Below are positions 18,361 to 28,007 of a stretch of DNA of 64,000 nucleotides, one piece after another (positions within the stretch are counted from its first letter, which is position 1; the number at the start of each line of letters is the position of its first letter). The translations under genes and the position numbers were made by a program. The stretch comes from JAJEFO01 sp009843725 (GTDB taxonomy: Bacteria; Pseudomonadota; Alphaproteobacteria; Rhodobacterales; Rhodobacteraceae), in assembly GCA_965243215.1 (NCBI GenBank), contig CBDEUJ010000002.1:248001-312000 (forward strand), read 5' to 3'. The notes beneath the pieces are model-generated. The model was not told the DNA's origin. It made no database searches and saw only the letters and a program-made list of their open reading frames with translations.

Positions 18361-19569
18361 GTGCGTCGGGTCGTCATCACCGGATCCGGAACGATCAATC
18401 CTCTCGGCCATTCAGTGCCCGAAACCTATGAAGCCATGCGCGAGGGGCGGTGCGGAATTGGCGAACTGGACATTCGTGACGTCGAGCGCCTTTCGATCCG
18501 GATCGGAGGGCAGGTCAAGGGGTACAATCCGGATCAGCGGTTCAATCGCCAGCAGCAGGCCCTGTATGACAGGTTCACACAGTTCACACTGATCGCCGCA
18601 GAGGAGGCGATTGCACAGTCCGGGCTTGAATTCTCCGGCCATGTTGCCGCTGAATCGGGAGTCGTTCTTGGCACTTCCGGCGGCGGTCTCAACACGCAGG
18701 ACGAGAACTACCGGGCCGTGTACGAAGAGGGCAAGAATCGGGTTCATCCCTTCATCGTCCCGAAGCTCATGAACAATTCGGCAGCGAGCCACGTGTCGAT
18801 GAATTACAATCTCAAGGGGCCGTCCTTCACTGTCGCGACGGCATGCGCCTCTTCGAACCATGCCATGGGCCAGGCCTTCTGGTTGATTCGGTCGGGCGCG
18901 GCCACCGCTATCGTGACGGGCGGATCGGAAAGCATGCTCTGCTTCGGCGGCGTGAAGGCCTGGGAAGGTCTCCGCGTCATGTCGAAGGACGCGTGTCGAC
19001 CGTTCTCCGCCAACCGGAACGGGATGGTTCAGGGAGAGGGGGCAGGCATATTCGTGTTTGAGGAATTCGAGCATGCGAAGGCGCGGGGTGCGAACATCCT
19101 CGCCGAAGTCGTGGGATTCTCGATGACATCCGACGCGGCCGACATCGTGATGCCGTCCCAGCAGGGGGCAACGCGGGCCATCTCGGGCGCGCTGAAGGAT
19201 GCACGCATCGGCGCCGAGAAGGTGGGGTACATCAATGCGCACGGCACGGGCACGGCGGCAAACGACAAGACCGAATGTGCCGCGGTGTCCAAAGTCTTCG
19301 GCCATCATGCGGACGAGGTCATGATTTCGTCGACCAAGTCGATGCACGGCCACCTGATCGGAGGCACGGGCGCCGTGGAACTCCTTGCATGCCTCATGGC
19401 GCTCAATAACGGGGTGATCGCGCCCACGATCGGCTACGAGGAACCGGATCCGGAATGTTCCCTGGACGTAGTTCCCAATGAAGCTCGCGAGGCAATGGTC
19501 TCCCATGTCCTGTCGAACGCATTCGCCTTTGGCGGGCAGAACGCGGTGCTGGCACTGAAGAACCTGTAG
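18361..19569 (+). CDS. Beta-ketoacyl-ACP synthase, FabF-like
   Basis: The 402-residue condensing enzyme starts at a GTG two bases after the ACP stop. The catalytic triad is complete: Cys162 in TACASSNHAM, His294 in NAHGTGT and His329 in SMHGHLIGG. It extends acyl chains carried on ACP. The compact lpxD-acp-ketosynthase order suggests the three work together, by analogy with the acpXL-fabF clusters that build unusual lipid A chains in Rhizobiales. The acyl product is unknown. Confidence 0.9.
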   Translation: MRRVVITGSGTINPLGHSVPETYEAMREGRCGIGELDIRDVERLSIRIGGQVKGYNPDQRFNRQQQALYDRFTQFTLIAAEEAIAQSGLEFSGHVAAESGVVLGTSGGGLNTQDENYRAVYEEGKNRVHPFIVPKLMNNSAASHVSMNYNLKGPSFTVATACASSNHAMGQAFWLIRSGAATAIVTGGSESMLCFGGVKAWEGLRVMSKDACRPFSANRNGMVQGEGAGIFVFEEFEHAKARGANILAEVVGFSMTSDAADIVMPSQQGATRAISGALKDARIGAEKVGYINAHGTGTAANDKTECAAVSKVFGHHADEVMISSTKSMHGHLIGGTGAVELLACLMALNNGVIAPTIGYEEPDPECSLDVVPNEAREAMVSHVLSNAFAFGGQNAVLALKNL

Positions 19570-19648
19570 GGGGCGCATGCCGTGCACGGTACGGAATCTT
19601 GAGGGATTGGAGCGTGTCGGCGAACGCCGTGTTCCGACGATGGCTTGA

Positions 19649-20062
19649 CTACCCGTCCTTGCGCCGGACTCCGTAAAGTTCCAGCCTGTGCCCTTTCAAC
19701 TGGTAGCCCAGCCTGGCGGCGATCCTCTCCTGGAGCGCCTCGATTTCGGCGTCAACGAACTCGAAGACTTCGCCAGAGTTGAGATCGATCAGGTGGTCAT
19801 GGTGGTCGCGCTCGGCATCCTCGTAGCGCGCGCGTCCGTCCCGGAACTCGTGCTTCTCCAGGATTCCCGCCTCTTCGAAGAGCTTGACGGTCCGGTAGAC
19901 CGTTGCCAGCGAGATCCCCGGGTCAACGGCGCAGGCCCGTGCATAGAGCCTCTCGACATCAGGATGGTCGTTTGCCTCTTCAAGAACCGCCGCAACGATG
20001 CGCCGCTGGTCCGTCAGGCGCAGTCCCAGCGCCTCGCATCTTTGGAGTATCGTGTCCGCCAT
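19649..20062 (-). CDS. fur: Ferric uptake regulator family protein
   Basis: The 137-residue protein has a winged-helix DNA-binding domain (LRLTDQRRIVAAVLEE, ISLATVYRTVKLFEEAG) and a metal-binding dimer domain with DHHDHLIDLNSGEVFEF. The HHDHxID segment is the regulatory metal site of Fur. No CxxC zinc pair is visible, which is common in alphaproteobacterial Fur/Mur proteins. The ATG at 20062 matches family starts. In this group such proteins often sense manganese as well as iron. It is convergent with the ketosynthase gene. Confidence 0.9.
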   Translation of the reverse strand: MADTILQRCEALGLRLTDQRRIVAAVLEEANDHPDVERLYARACAVDPGISLATVYRTVKLFEEAGILEKHEFRDGRARYEDAERDHHDHLIDLNSGEVFEFVDAEIEALQERIAARLGYQLKGHRLELYGVRRKDG

Positions 20063-20622
20063 GCCCGTCTTTCCGTTGCGGAATCCATTTCTATGCGAAG
20101 CGTTCCCGAAGGGAAAGCGAATGGCGTGTCGGACTGTCCGAAACGCAACCTGGTTGCCATCGGTCGCAGTCCAGCGGGAGACCGCGCCGTTGAACGGTTC
20201 AATCTTGACGGCAGGTTGGCAAGCCGCACGCGCGCTCGGGTTGATGACATGGACTGGAATGACGAGCACAATGGCCTGAGAACAGATTTCCGTTTCAGGC
20301 GGAATTCAACCTTCGGAGTGCACGAAGGGGATGTCCTCCGAAGTCCCTCAAGTCACGAGATTGCAGCAACTTCACTTTGCGCAAAGATGCTTCGCGGGCG
20401 ACGATGAACCGCTTTGTCGACTCAACCGGGCTTTGGTGCATCCAGCCTGCATGACCGGGCGAATCGCGCGCGAGCTCCGGCGAGACATGTGCCTGAACGT
20501 TTCAGGCGCAGCGTCAGCTGCGCTGATGACATCGGCGTCCGTTGTCGGTGTCCAGTGTGAAGGCAGACCTGCAAAGTCATCGCGAAGGACATGTACCACT
20601 GAAATGTCTCAAGGAGAGCGTC
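20063..20622. other. Gene-poor interval between fur and vapB
   Basis: This 560-bp stretch holds the fur promoter on one side and the AAGGAGA site of vapB on the other. Small overlapping frames show no domain or start signals. I see no RNA gene. Confidence 0.45.
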
Positions 20623-20883
20623 ATGGCATCACAATGCAGCACAGCGAGGGACTTCATGTCAGGTCGGTCGCAAGCGGTTCGCCTGCCAAAGGCATACAGA
20701 TTTGCGTCGGACAATGTTCGGATACGGCGCGAAGGCGCCGGTGTAATCCTTGAGCCAGTTGAAGAGGGCAGGGCGAGGCTCGACGCATTGCATGAAATGG
20801 GGTCGCTGGACGCAGATGCTGTGGAAGCGGCAACGGAAGTGCGGGGCGAACAGTCCCGACCCGAACTGAATGTCTTTGCGTGA
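20623..20883 (+). CDS. vapB: VapB-type antitoxin (AbrB-like)
   Basis: The 86-residue protein has an N-terminal SpoVT/AbrB-like swapped-hairpin domain: SGRSQAVRLPKAYRF and NVRIRREGAGVILEP. The C-terminal tail would wrap the toxin. It starts at an ATG with AAGGAGA upstream and overlaps the downstream vapC remnant by four bases, the usual coupled arrangement. The toxin gene is broken, so this antitoxin may be an orphan or may act on other VapC proteins. Confidence 0.85.
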   Translation: MASQCSTARDFMSGRSQAVRLPKAYRFASDNVRIRREGAGVILEPVEEGRARLDALHEMGSLDADAVEAATEVRGEQSRPELNVFA

Positions 20884-21270
20884 AGTGCCTGCTTGGCACC
20901 GATGTCGTCATGGCGGCCATCGCAGGTGAGCCGGCAATCGTGTCGCGGCGGAAAGGGCAGGACGTGAGCGACTTCGGAGTGTCCTCCGTTGTGATGCACG
21001 AGCCCTATTTCGGGGGCATTCAGGAGTGCACAAGTGGAGGCCAACACCGCACGCGTCGAAGCACTGCGATTTCCGGTCTTGGGCCTGTCGAAACGCGACG
21101 GAAGGCGTACGGGCGAATTCCACGCTGGCCCGGCACGCAAAGGGACGCCAATCGGCCCGTGCGACCTCCTGACCGCCGGTCAGGCACTGGCCAGATCGCT
21201 GACGCTTGTCACCAGAAACGTCGCTGAGTTCGTTCGGGTGGATGGGCTTGTCGTTGAATCCAGGCAGTAA
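20880..21270 (+). pseudogene. vapC: VapC-type PIN-domain toxin, frameshifted
   Basis: The first 45 or so codons (KCLLGTDVVMAAIAGEPAIV to HEPYFG) and the later frame (ANTARVEALRFPVLGL to EFVRVDGL) together match a full VapC. They are joined only by a frame change near 21010-21016, where a run of five G stands where four would keep the frame. The first catalytic Asp of the LDTN motif is Gly (LGTD), while the HE and GPxDLL acidic residues remain. Both changes point to a non-functional toxin. Confidence 0.8.
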
Positions 21271-21615
21271 CTTGTTGTTAGGAGACGCGGACGGCGCATG
21301 ATGGCTGTCCCGAACCGCCGATGAGCCGACACGTTGCGTCGTGTGCCGACGGCTCTCAGGACAGCCTGTCAAGTCGAGATTGTTGCAATAGGTTCAGGAC
21401 ACGGGGGCAGTGACCAGTCGCAAGAGCATGCGGCCCGGGCTTCCGTCATGACCTACGGTCGAAGGACGGAAATCTTGACCTTGATCAGTGATTTCGGGCT
21501 CCTTTTCCGAGAGCCGCGCCACCTGCCGTGAAGTGTTCCTGACTTGGGAGGGCGCAAGGCTGCATCCCGAGCCAGTTGTGCGGCAGAACCCGCAGTGTCG
21601 CGCATGAGAATCCGT
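21271..21615. other. Intergenic region without a recognised gene
   Basis: About 345 bp between the vapC remnant and the YceI gene. The frames are short and lack recognisable domains. I found no structured RNA or repeat. Confidence 0.4.
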
Positions 21616-22200
21616 TCAATTGATTGCGCGCATGGCCATCACCACGTTCAAGCCTACTTCGTCCCCGACCAGCGCTTTGTACCCGGATGCGCCGAAACTT
21701 GACCGACTGATCCGGCCGGTCAGGCGGACCGTCATGCGGCCAAGGTCGTCCTGTGCGCTGTCCGCCTGAGGCATGAAGAGGGTGTCGAAGGTTACTGCCT
21801 GCGTAACATCGCGTATCGTCAGTTCTCCGGCCAGCTTCGCGCCGTCCGACAGTCGGCCAGACTTGGCCGGCCTGACGGCGGTGGAGACGAAGCGAATGGT
21901 GGGGAAGCGACCAGCGTCCAGCATTGCCGCGCTTTTCAGGATTCTGGTGACAAGAAAAAACCCGGTCCGCACTTGATCTGCACGCAGCGTCACATCGGCC
22001 GAGCTGGCGGCCAGATTGGACGGGTCGATCTGGAAATCGGCGCGACCGACCGGCATCTCGCCTTTCCGTCTGGCCCCGTTCATCCAGTAGGTGAATCCTG
22101 CGCGCGAGGCATGGGGTTCCAGTTCGTAGCGTCTAGTCAATGCATGTGCAGGAAGGGGCAAGGTGCAGAGGCCCATCAGGATCAGTCGCCGGGACAGCAT
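21616..22200 (-). CDS. YceI family periplasmic lipid-binding protein
   Basis: The protein begins with a signal peptide (LSRRLILMGLCTLPLPAHA) and has the YceI lipocalin-like barrel. It shows YELEPHASRAGFTYWMNGA, FQIDPSNL, MLDAGRFPTIRFVST, GELTIRDVTQAVTFDTLF and FGASGYKALVGDEVGLNV. Family members bind polyisoprenoids in the periplasm. The ATG at 22200 is chosen for the compact signal peptide; a start at 22248 is possible. It has no clear operon partner. Confidence 0.85.
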   Translation of the reverse strand: MLSRRLILMGLCTLPLPAHALTRRYELEPHASRAGFTYWMNGARRKGEMPVGRADFQIDPSNLAASSADVTLRADQVRTGFFLVTRILKSAAMLDAGRFPTIRFVSTAVRPAKSGRLSDGAKLAGELTIRDVTQAVTFDTLFMPQADSAQDDLGRMTVRLTGRISRSSFGASGYKALVGDEVGLNVVMAMRAIN

Positions 22201-22639
22201 CGATGCAAAATGCCGCGGGCGCGATGCGCTTGTCAAGATCAGCGTCATGAAAGGTTAGTTTTCGACGGGATTCCCGTTGGTTCTGAGCGTAGTCTGCAAT
22301 GAGGGTGTCGCAGGCATCGCGGCGCGCGCGGAACTGGCCTCCGGTCCCAGCCATGCCCCGCAGGAGCGTGGTCTCAAGGATTTTGGGGTCGATGGGTTCC
22401 ATAGTGCCACCGAGCTACTCCATGCCGCTGCGCCGGACAACGCGGTGTGCCATCACAGCGCCTCGGTCGCCGGCATGGTACTCAGGCCGCCGCGGCGACA
22501 TTGTAGCCTGCTGCCCACATGCGCTTCAATTTGCGAAGTGGACGAACCCACGCCTTGCCCGAAGGGATGCCAGCCGAGGGGCAATGCGCCGCCTCCCGTT
22601 GGAGCCACGTTGTGTGCCTTAATTTGCCAGTGGCTTGAT

Positions 22640-22970
22640 TCATTCGTTTGATGCCATGTCCTGAAGCTTCTGGTGGCCTCTCTTCCACGCCGCGACGAGG
22701 TCCTCCGGCTTCCTGCTCCAGCGGAACGGGCGGGCGTGGTTGGCATTGTGGTGCTTGATGCAGCTCTCGATCGCCGCGATGCACTCGTCAAGCGAGTCGA
22801 AGACCGCATTCTTCAACCTTTGCCTGGACTGCTTGGAGACGAACCCCTCGACGACGTTCATCCAGAAGGCCGAGGTCGGCGCGAAGTGGAACGTCCGGTC
22901 GGTACCGCCCTTCAGCCATCCGTGAACGTCGGCGACATGGTCGAGGAAGGCGAGGCACTGCTCCGACGCA
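22640..22970 (-). pseudogene. IS630-family transposase, C-terminal remnant
   Basis: The frame ends with the catalytic C-terminus of an IS630 transposase: FHFAPTSAFWMNVVEGFVS (usual form HFTPTSASWLNQVE), KQSRQRLKNAVF, SCIKHHNANHARPFRWSR and a final AAWKRGH. The last catalytic Glu of the DDE triad is present. Before CLAFLDHV the protein no longer matches, and the first two Asp motifs are missing. The flanks 22249-22639 and 23045-23530 contain no recognisable gene and may be eroded parts of the same insertion. Confidence 0.75.
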
Positions 22971-23542
22971 ACCGGCGTCGGCAGGCACGGTCGCGTCGCG
23001 AACCCATGAGCCGGATTGCGTGCCGACCCGACCGATCCAATCATCCGGAGTCGTCACGCCAGAGACGACAATGTCCCGTGGCTTCGCATCCGAGGGTCCG
23101 GCCACGACAGCGATGCTGGAAGGCGCTATGCCGTTGCGGCGGCGTGCCCTGGTTCCCGTCAGCGCCTGCGGCCGCTGGACGGCTTCCCTGCTTCGACATT
23201 GGTCCCCTGGTCGGGACCCTTCGGTCAGATCCGGTGCCGTCAAGAACATCATTCAGTGACCCGAACGCGGCGGCGACCATGACAGGCCAGGTCTCCCCGG
23301 GGTGATGATTGCCTCCATGGTGCACGGCATCAGCCGCACGACACTGCCTTGCCTCCTTGCTGGCTTCGCAATACGTGGGGCATCGATGGCGACCCGGAAC
23401 GTGTCCCGCAGGCTGGCTAATCCGTCAGGACGCAATGCATGCCAGCGTGCCTGGTCGGATGTCTTCCGGGGCCAAGCCCCGGCAAGGCACTCGGCACGAC
23501 AGGTGCACGCGACACGGTTGCGTGAACAGGATGGATGTCGGA

Positions 23543-24439
23543 ATGACGCAAAGGGACCGAATAGATGCGGCGGGAGCGTTTGCGCTTTTCGGCTTCTCGC
23601 TGCTGCTGGCATTCAACCAGGTTGTCATCAGGGTTGTGAACGAGGGGCTGCAGCCGGTCTTCTTCGCCGGCGTGCGGTCGGTGGGAGTCGTCATTTGCCT
23701 CTGGCTCTGGTTTGCCGTGCGGCGCCGGCCATTGGGCCTCGAGCGCAAGAACCTGTTCTTTGGCTGCCTCATGGGGACGCTCTTCGCGCTCGAGTTCGTC
23801 TTCCTGTTCGTCGCACTCGACCTGACGACAGTTTCGCGGACATCGGTCCTGTTCAACACGATGCCGTTATGGATGGCGCTCTTTGCTCACGCGTTCATTC
23901 CCGGCGAGCGAATCACTCGCATCAAGGCTGTCGGCCAGCTGCTGGCATTTCTTGGCGCTGCCGTTGCGATTGTCTGGCGTGGCGACAGCGGAGAAGGGGC
24001 GTTGCTCGGCGACCTGCTGGCCTTGCTCGGGGCCATTGGATGGGCCACGTTGGCACTGATCGCACGGACGGGGCTCAAGGATGTCTCGCCGGACCGGCAG
24101 TTGTTCTGGCAGGTGTTTGTTTCTGCCCCGATTCTACTCGTTGCCGCAGTCTTCTTCGGTCCCTTCGTGCGCGAGCTTGAACCGATCCACCTCTGGGGAC
24201 TGGCGTTCCAGATCGTGGTCGTGGTGACCTTCGGATTCTCCTTCTGGCTCTGGCTGCTCGCAATCTATCCTGCGGCCAGCGTTGCCGCATTCAGCTTTCT
24301 CGTACCCGTTTTCGGCGTGCTCCTTGGATGGTGGCTGCTGGACGAGGCGTTGGGGCCGCCAATCCTTTTGGCTCTGGGGCTTGTCTGCATAGGCCTCGTG
24401 CTGATCAATCGCCCTTCTCAGGTGCCGCAGAAAGTCTGA
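23543..24439 (+). CDS. EamA-type transporter, DMT superfamily
   Basis: This inner-membrane protein of about 298 residues has ten predicted helices in two EamA repeats. The first repeat includes FNQVVIRVVNEGLQPVFFAGVRS and the second begins near LLGDLLALLGAIGWATLALI. DMT exporters move amino acids, drugs or nucleotide sugars, and the substrate cannot be predicted. I chose the ATG at 23543 (MTQRDRID); an ATG at 23531 is an alternative. It is convergent with selO, whose stop lies within its last codons. Confidence 0.85.
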   Translation: MTQRDRIDAAGAFALFGFSLLLAFNQVVIRVVNEGLQPVFFAGVRSVGVVICLWLWFAVRRRPLGLERKNLFFGCLMGTLFALEFVFLFVALDLTTVSRTSVLFNTMPLWMALFAHAFIPGERITRIKAVGQLLAFLGAAVAIVWRGDSGEGALLGDLLALLGAIGWATLALIARTGLKDVSPDRQLFWQVFVSAPILLVAAVFFGPFVRELEPIHLWGLAFQIVVVVTFGFSFWLWLLAIYPAASVAAFSFLVPVFGVLLGWWLLDEALGPPILLALGLVCIGLVLINRPSQVPQKV

Positions 24440-25842
24440 CAGACAACCTCGCTTTCGGTCGGCGGCCTTGCAAGATCGGCGAACTTTTCCAGATCGGAAA
24501 ACGGCGCCAGAAGGGCGGCATTCAAGTGCTCGAACGGGCCCAAGTCGCCTGCAACCGCAGCCTGTATCGCTTGCTCGATCCGATGGTTGCGGGGGATGAA
24601 TGCGGGATTTGCCGCATGCATGGTCTCGGCCCGGTCGTCCGGCACCACGCCTTCCTTGCCCAGTCGCTTTTTCCAGGACTTCTCCCAAGCATCGTAGAGT
24701 TCAGGGTCAGAGAACGCGTCGCGTGCCTTGGGGGTGCCGAGGGACCGGAACGTATTGGTGAAGTCGGCCTTTCCATTTGCCATCGCGTCAAGAAGCGCGA
24801 GAATCAGCTCGTAATCTCCCTCGTCCGCTGCTTGCAGGCCGAGCTTTGCACGGAAGACTGTCAGCCATGCATCGCGGAAGAGCGCAGGGAACCGGTCGAC
24901 GGCAGCCTGCGCGTCCTTCACGTCTTCAATGAGGGGGAGGAGCGATGTAGCCAGTTGCGCCAGGTTCCACATCGCGATGTCGGGCTGGCGTGAATATGCA
25001 TACCTGCCTTGATGGTCGATCGACGAAAACACGCGCATCGGGCTGAAGCCGTCCATGAATGCACAGGGTCCGTAGTCGATGGTTTCGCCGGATACGGTCA
25101 TGTTGTCCGTGTTCATGACGCCATGGATGAATCCGATTCCAAGCCAGGCCGCCACCAGCAGTGCCTGCCGTTCCACGACATGGTTCAGAAGGTCCAGCGG
25201 ACCGTCTGCGTCATGGGCATGCCGTTCGATGGCGTGGCTGACGAGCGCTTCCAGCGCCTCGCGGTCGTTTCTCGCGAAAAAGTACTGGAAGGTGCCGACC
25301 CGGATATGGCTGGCAGCAACACGGGTCAGCACCGCGCCAGGCAACGGCCCCTCGCGAAAGACCGTCTCTCCCGTCGTCACGGCAGCAAGCGCCCGCGTCG
25401 TCGGTACGCCGAGGGCCGCCATGGCCTCTGACACGATGTATTCGCGCAGAACTGGTCCGAGCCACGCGCGGCCGTCCCCCATGCGCGAATACGGCGTTTG
25501 GCCCGATCCCTTGAGCTGGATGTCGAAGCGGGTCCCGTCGGGCGCGACAATCTCGCCAAGCAGGATTGCGCGACCGTCGCCGAGTTTCGGAGACCAGCCG
25601 CCGAACTGGTGGCCAGCATAGACTTGGGCCAGTGGGTCGGCCCCTTCGGGAACCTCGTTTCCGGCCAGGACGGAGACGCCTTCCGGCGTCGCCAGTGCGT
25701 CCGCGTCAATGCCCAGACGTCTTGCAAGTTTCACGTTCAGGGCCAGCATTGCCGGTGAAGCCACCGGTGACGGCGCCATTCGGGTATAGAAGCGGTTCGG
25801 CAACCGTCCGTAGGAGTTGTCGAAAGGCAGGGCCAGGCTCAT
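24418..25842 (-). CDS. selO: Protein adenylyltransferase SelO (YdiU)
   Basis: The 474-residue pseudokinase transfers AMP from ATP to hydroxyl groups of target proteins, a redox-linked activity in E. coli. It has the family start FDNSYGRLPNRFYTR, the nucleotide-binding segments QLKGSGQTPYSRMGDGRA and REYIVSEAM, the catalytic GVMNTDNM and DYGPCAFMD. The C-terminus reads VCQTFCGT with a Cys near the end, as in bacterial forms of the eukaryotic selenoprotein O. Its 3' end overlaps the exporter gene on the other strand. Confidence 0.95.
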   Translation of the reverse strand: MSLALPFDNSYGRLPNRFYTRMAPSPVASPAMLALNVKLARRLGIDADALATPEGVSVLAGNEVPEGADPLAQVYAGHQFGGWSPKLGDGRAILLGEIVAPDGTRFDIQLKGSGQTPYSRMGDGRAWLGPVLREYIVSEAMAALGVPTTRALAAVTTGETVFREGPLPGAVLTRVAASHIRVGTFQYFFARNDREALEALVSHAIERHAHDADGPLDLLNHVVERQALLVAAWLGIGFIHGVMNTDNMTVSGETIDYGPCAFMDGFSPMRVFSSIDHQGRYAYSRQPDIAMWNLAQLATSLLPLIEDVKDAQAAVDRFPALFRDAWLTVFRAKLGLQAADEGDYELILALLDAMANGKADFTNTFRSLGTPKARDAFSDPELYDAWEKSWKKRLGKEGVVPDDRAETMHAANPAFIPRNHRIEQAIQAAVAGDLGPFEHLNAALLAPFSDLEKFADLARPPTESEVVCQTFCGT

Positions 25843-25908
25843 GGGTCCAGGCGCGCTGAACCAGTCAGGCGGGCGACCCGGCTGCCCGTCCGGGTCGCGG
25901 GCGTCGCG

Positions 25909-26850
25909 TCAGAGGCGGGCGATGCGCTCCGACAAAAGATCGAAGTAGCCCTTAGCATCCAGATCTCCCATGAATGTGGCGTTGGCAGGACGATCGGTCA
26001 CGCGCCACCAGTCGGCAACGGTCATGCCGCGCGTAAGTTCGGATTCGGTTTCAATCTCGACATTGATGTGACGGCCGGAAAAGAGCCCGGGTTCCAGAAG
26101 ATAGGCAATCGTGCACGGATCATGAAGCGGCGCGCCCTCGGAGCCGTACTTTTCCTTGTCGAAGCGTTCGAAGAAGTCTGTCCACGCCGCGACCATCTCG
26201 CCCGCTCTCGTGCGCATTCGACGAAACGCCTCGACCCTGTCCGCCGTGACCAGCGCCTTGTGGGTCACGTCGAGTGGCATGACGGTAAGCGGTATGCCCG
26301 ACCTGAACACGATTTCTGCGGCTTCCGGGTCAACATAGATGTTGAACTCGGCTGCGGGCGTGATGTTGCCCACCTCGAAATAGGCACCGCCCATCAGAAC
26401 GATTTCCTGGACGCGCGGCATGATGTCGGGCGCGTCCTGAAACGCGCGGGCAACGTTGGTCAGCGGGCCGATGGGAACGAGCGTTACCGTTCCGGCTGGC
26501 TCCTTGCGCAACGTGTCGACGATGAAGTCGACGGCATGACCTTTCTGGAGCGGCATCTCCGGGTCCGGAAGCGTTGGTCCGTCAAGTCCGGTCTTTCCAT
26601 GGACATGTTCCGCCGTGACCAGGGGCCTTGAAAGCGGCCTGTCCGCGCCTGCAAAGACGGGAATGTCGGCGTGACCGGCGAGTTCGCAGACGATCCGTGC
26701 GTTTCTTTGCGTGAGCGGGAGCGGGACATTGCCCGCAACAGCGGTGACTCCCAGAATTTCGAGTTCTTCCGGCGAAGCAATGGCCAGCAGGATGGCCACC
26801 GCGTCGTCCTGGCCGGGATCGGTGTCGATGATGATCTTGCGCCGCGCCAT
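25909..26850 (-). CDS. Inosine-uridine preferring nucleoside hydrolase
   Basis: The 313-residue enzyme hydrolyses the N-glycosidic bond of ribonucleosides. The N-terminal Asp cluster that binds calcium, DTDPGQDDA, is intact, as are VLMGGAYFEVGNITPAAEFN and the HDP motif (PLHDPCTIAYLLEP). I placed the start at the ATG at 26850 because the family begins RKIIIDTDPG. It lies 66 bases downstream of selO in genomic order, with no clear shared function. Confidence 0.93.
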   Translation of the reverse strand: MARRKIIIDTDPGQDDAVAILLAIASPEELEILGVTAVAGNVPLPLTQRNARIVCELAGHADIPVFAGADRPLSRPLVTAEHVHGKTGLDGPTLPDPEMPLQKGHAVDFIVDTLRKEPAGTVTLVPIGPLTNVARAFQDAPDIMPRVQEIVLMGGAYFEVGNITPAAEFNIYVDPEAAEIVFRSGIPLTVMPLDVTHKALVTADRVEAFRRMRTRAGEMVAAWTDFFERFDKEKYGSEGAPLHDPCTIAYLLEPGLFSGRHINVEIETESELTRGMTVADWWRVTDRPANATFMGDLDAKGYFDLLSERIARL

Positions 26851-26970
26851 TGTTCCTTCCGGAAGAAAGCTTGAACACGTTGCGGCCACCGTGTCCACCC
26901 GCCCCTGCGCTTGTGAAGAGGCGCAGGGGCGGATCCGTGTCCGTGCACGGCTGTCGACCTCGGGCGTCGT

Positions 26971-27972
26971 TCAGCCGTCGTAGTCGACCTCCTCGGTGAT
27001 GCGCAGCGCTTCGTCCCTGAAGTTGGCGATCGTCTGGAGATTTGCGTCATCGGCATTGAACTTGCCGAACGCCTCAACCACCGCGAGTGCCGAAACATTC
27101 GGGTTCACGGGGTATTCGCTGTTGATTTCCGCATAGAGCCTCTGGCCTTCCTCCGATGCCAGAAACTCGACCAGCTGGATGGCGGCTTCCCGGTTCGGCG
27201 CCGCCTTGGTGAGCGCGACACCCGAGACATTCACGTGCGTTCCACCGCTTTCGAATGTCGGGAAGACGATGCGGACACTGTTGGCCCAGGCCTTCTGCTC
27301 ATCGTTCTTCATCATGAGGGCCATGTAGTAGGTGTTGCCAATCGAGATGTCGCATTCCCCGGCCCAGATCGCCTTGACCTGCGCGCGGTCGTTGCCTTGC
27401 GGCTTCCGGGCCAGGTTGGCCTTGACACCCGCGAGCCAGTCTCGGGCGTATTCCGCGCCGTGCTGCTCAATCATGCCCGCGGTGAGCGCCAGCATGTAGA
27501 CGTGCGTGCCGGAACGTGTGCAGATCCTGCCTTTCCACTTGGGATCAGCCAGACCTTCGTAAGTCGTCACTTGGCCATCCGCGACGCGGTCCGTGGAGGC
27601 GTACACGATGCGCGCACGAGTCGTCAGCGCCGTCCACTCGCCGTCCGGGTCACGGTATTGTTCCGGCACGTTGGCCTTGATGCTGTCGGTCACGAGCGGG
27701 TCGAGCACGCCGGCGGACTTAAGCGCGTCAAGCCGGCCTATGTCGACCGTGAAGGCCAGGTCGGCCGGAGAGCGGGCGCCTTCCGCCTTCAGGCGTTCGG
27801 CCATTCCCTTGTTCAGGAACGCGACGTTGACCTTGATGCCTGTCTGCTCGGTGAAGACGTCGAAGAGCGGCTGAATCAGTTCAGGCTGTCGATAGGAGTA
27901 CACGTTGACCTGATCTGCAGACGCCGGTGCCACCGTGGTCAGGGCCGCGACGGCGAGGGCTGTCATGCGCAT
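26971..27972 (-). CDS. Iron(III) ABC transporter substrate-binding protein
   Basis: The 333-residue periplasmic protein has a short signal peptide (RMTALAVAALTTVAPASA). It resembles FutA/FbpA ferric-binding proteins: VYSYRQPELIQPLFDVFTEQTGIKVN at the N-terminus and GNTYYMALMM with the paired Tyr ligands. An AAGGAAC site precedes the ATG. Permease and ATPase genes are not adjacent. A palindrome upstream of the start resembles an iron-responsive operator. Confidence 0.9.
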   Translation of the reverse strand: MRMTALAVAALTTVAPASADQVNVYSYRQPELIQPLFDVFTEQTGIKVNVAFLNKGMAERLKAEGARSPADLAFTVDIGRLDALKSAGVLDPLVTDSIKANVPEQYRDPDGEWTALTTRARIVYASTDRVADGQVTTYEGLADPKWKGRICTRSGTHVYMLALTAGMIEQHGAEYARDWLAGVKANLARKPQGNDRAQVKAIWAGECDISIGNTYYMALMMKNDEQKAWANSVRIVFPTFESGGTHVNVSGVALTKAAPNREAAIQLVEFLASEEGQRLYAEINSEYPVNPNVSALAVVEAFGKFNADDANLQTIANFRDEALRITEEVDYDG

Positions 27973-28007
27973 GGCGAAGTTCCTTTCATTTGATTCGCAT
28001 GACGCAA

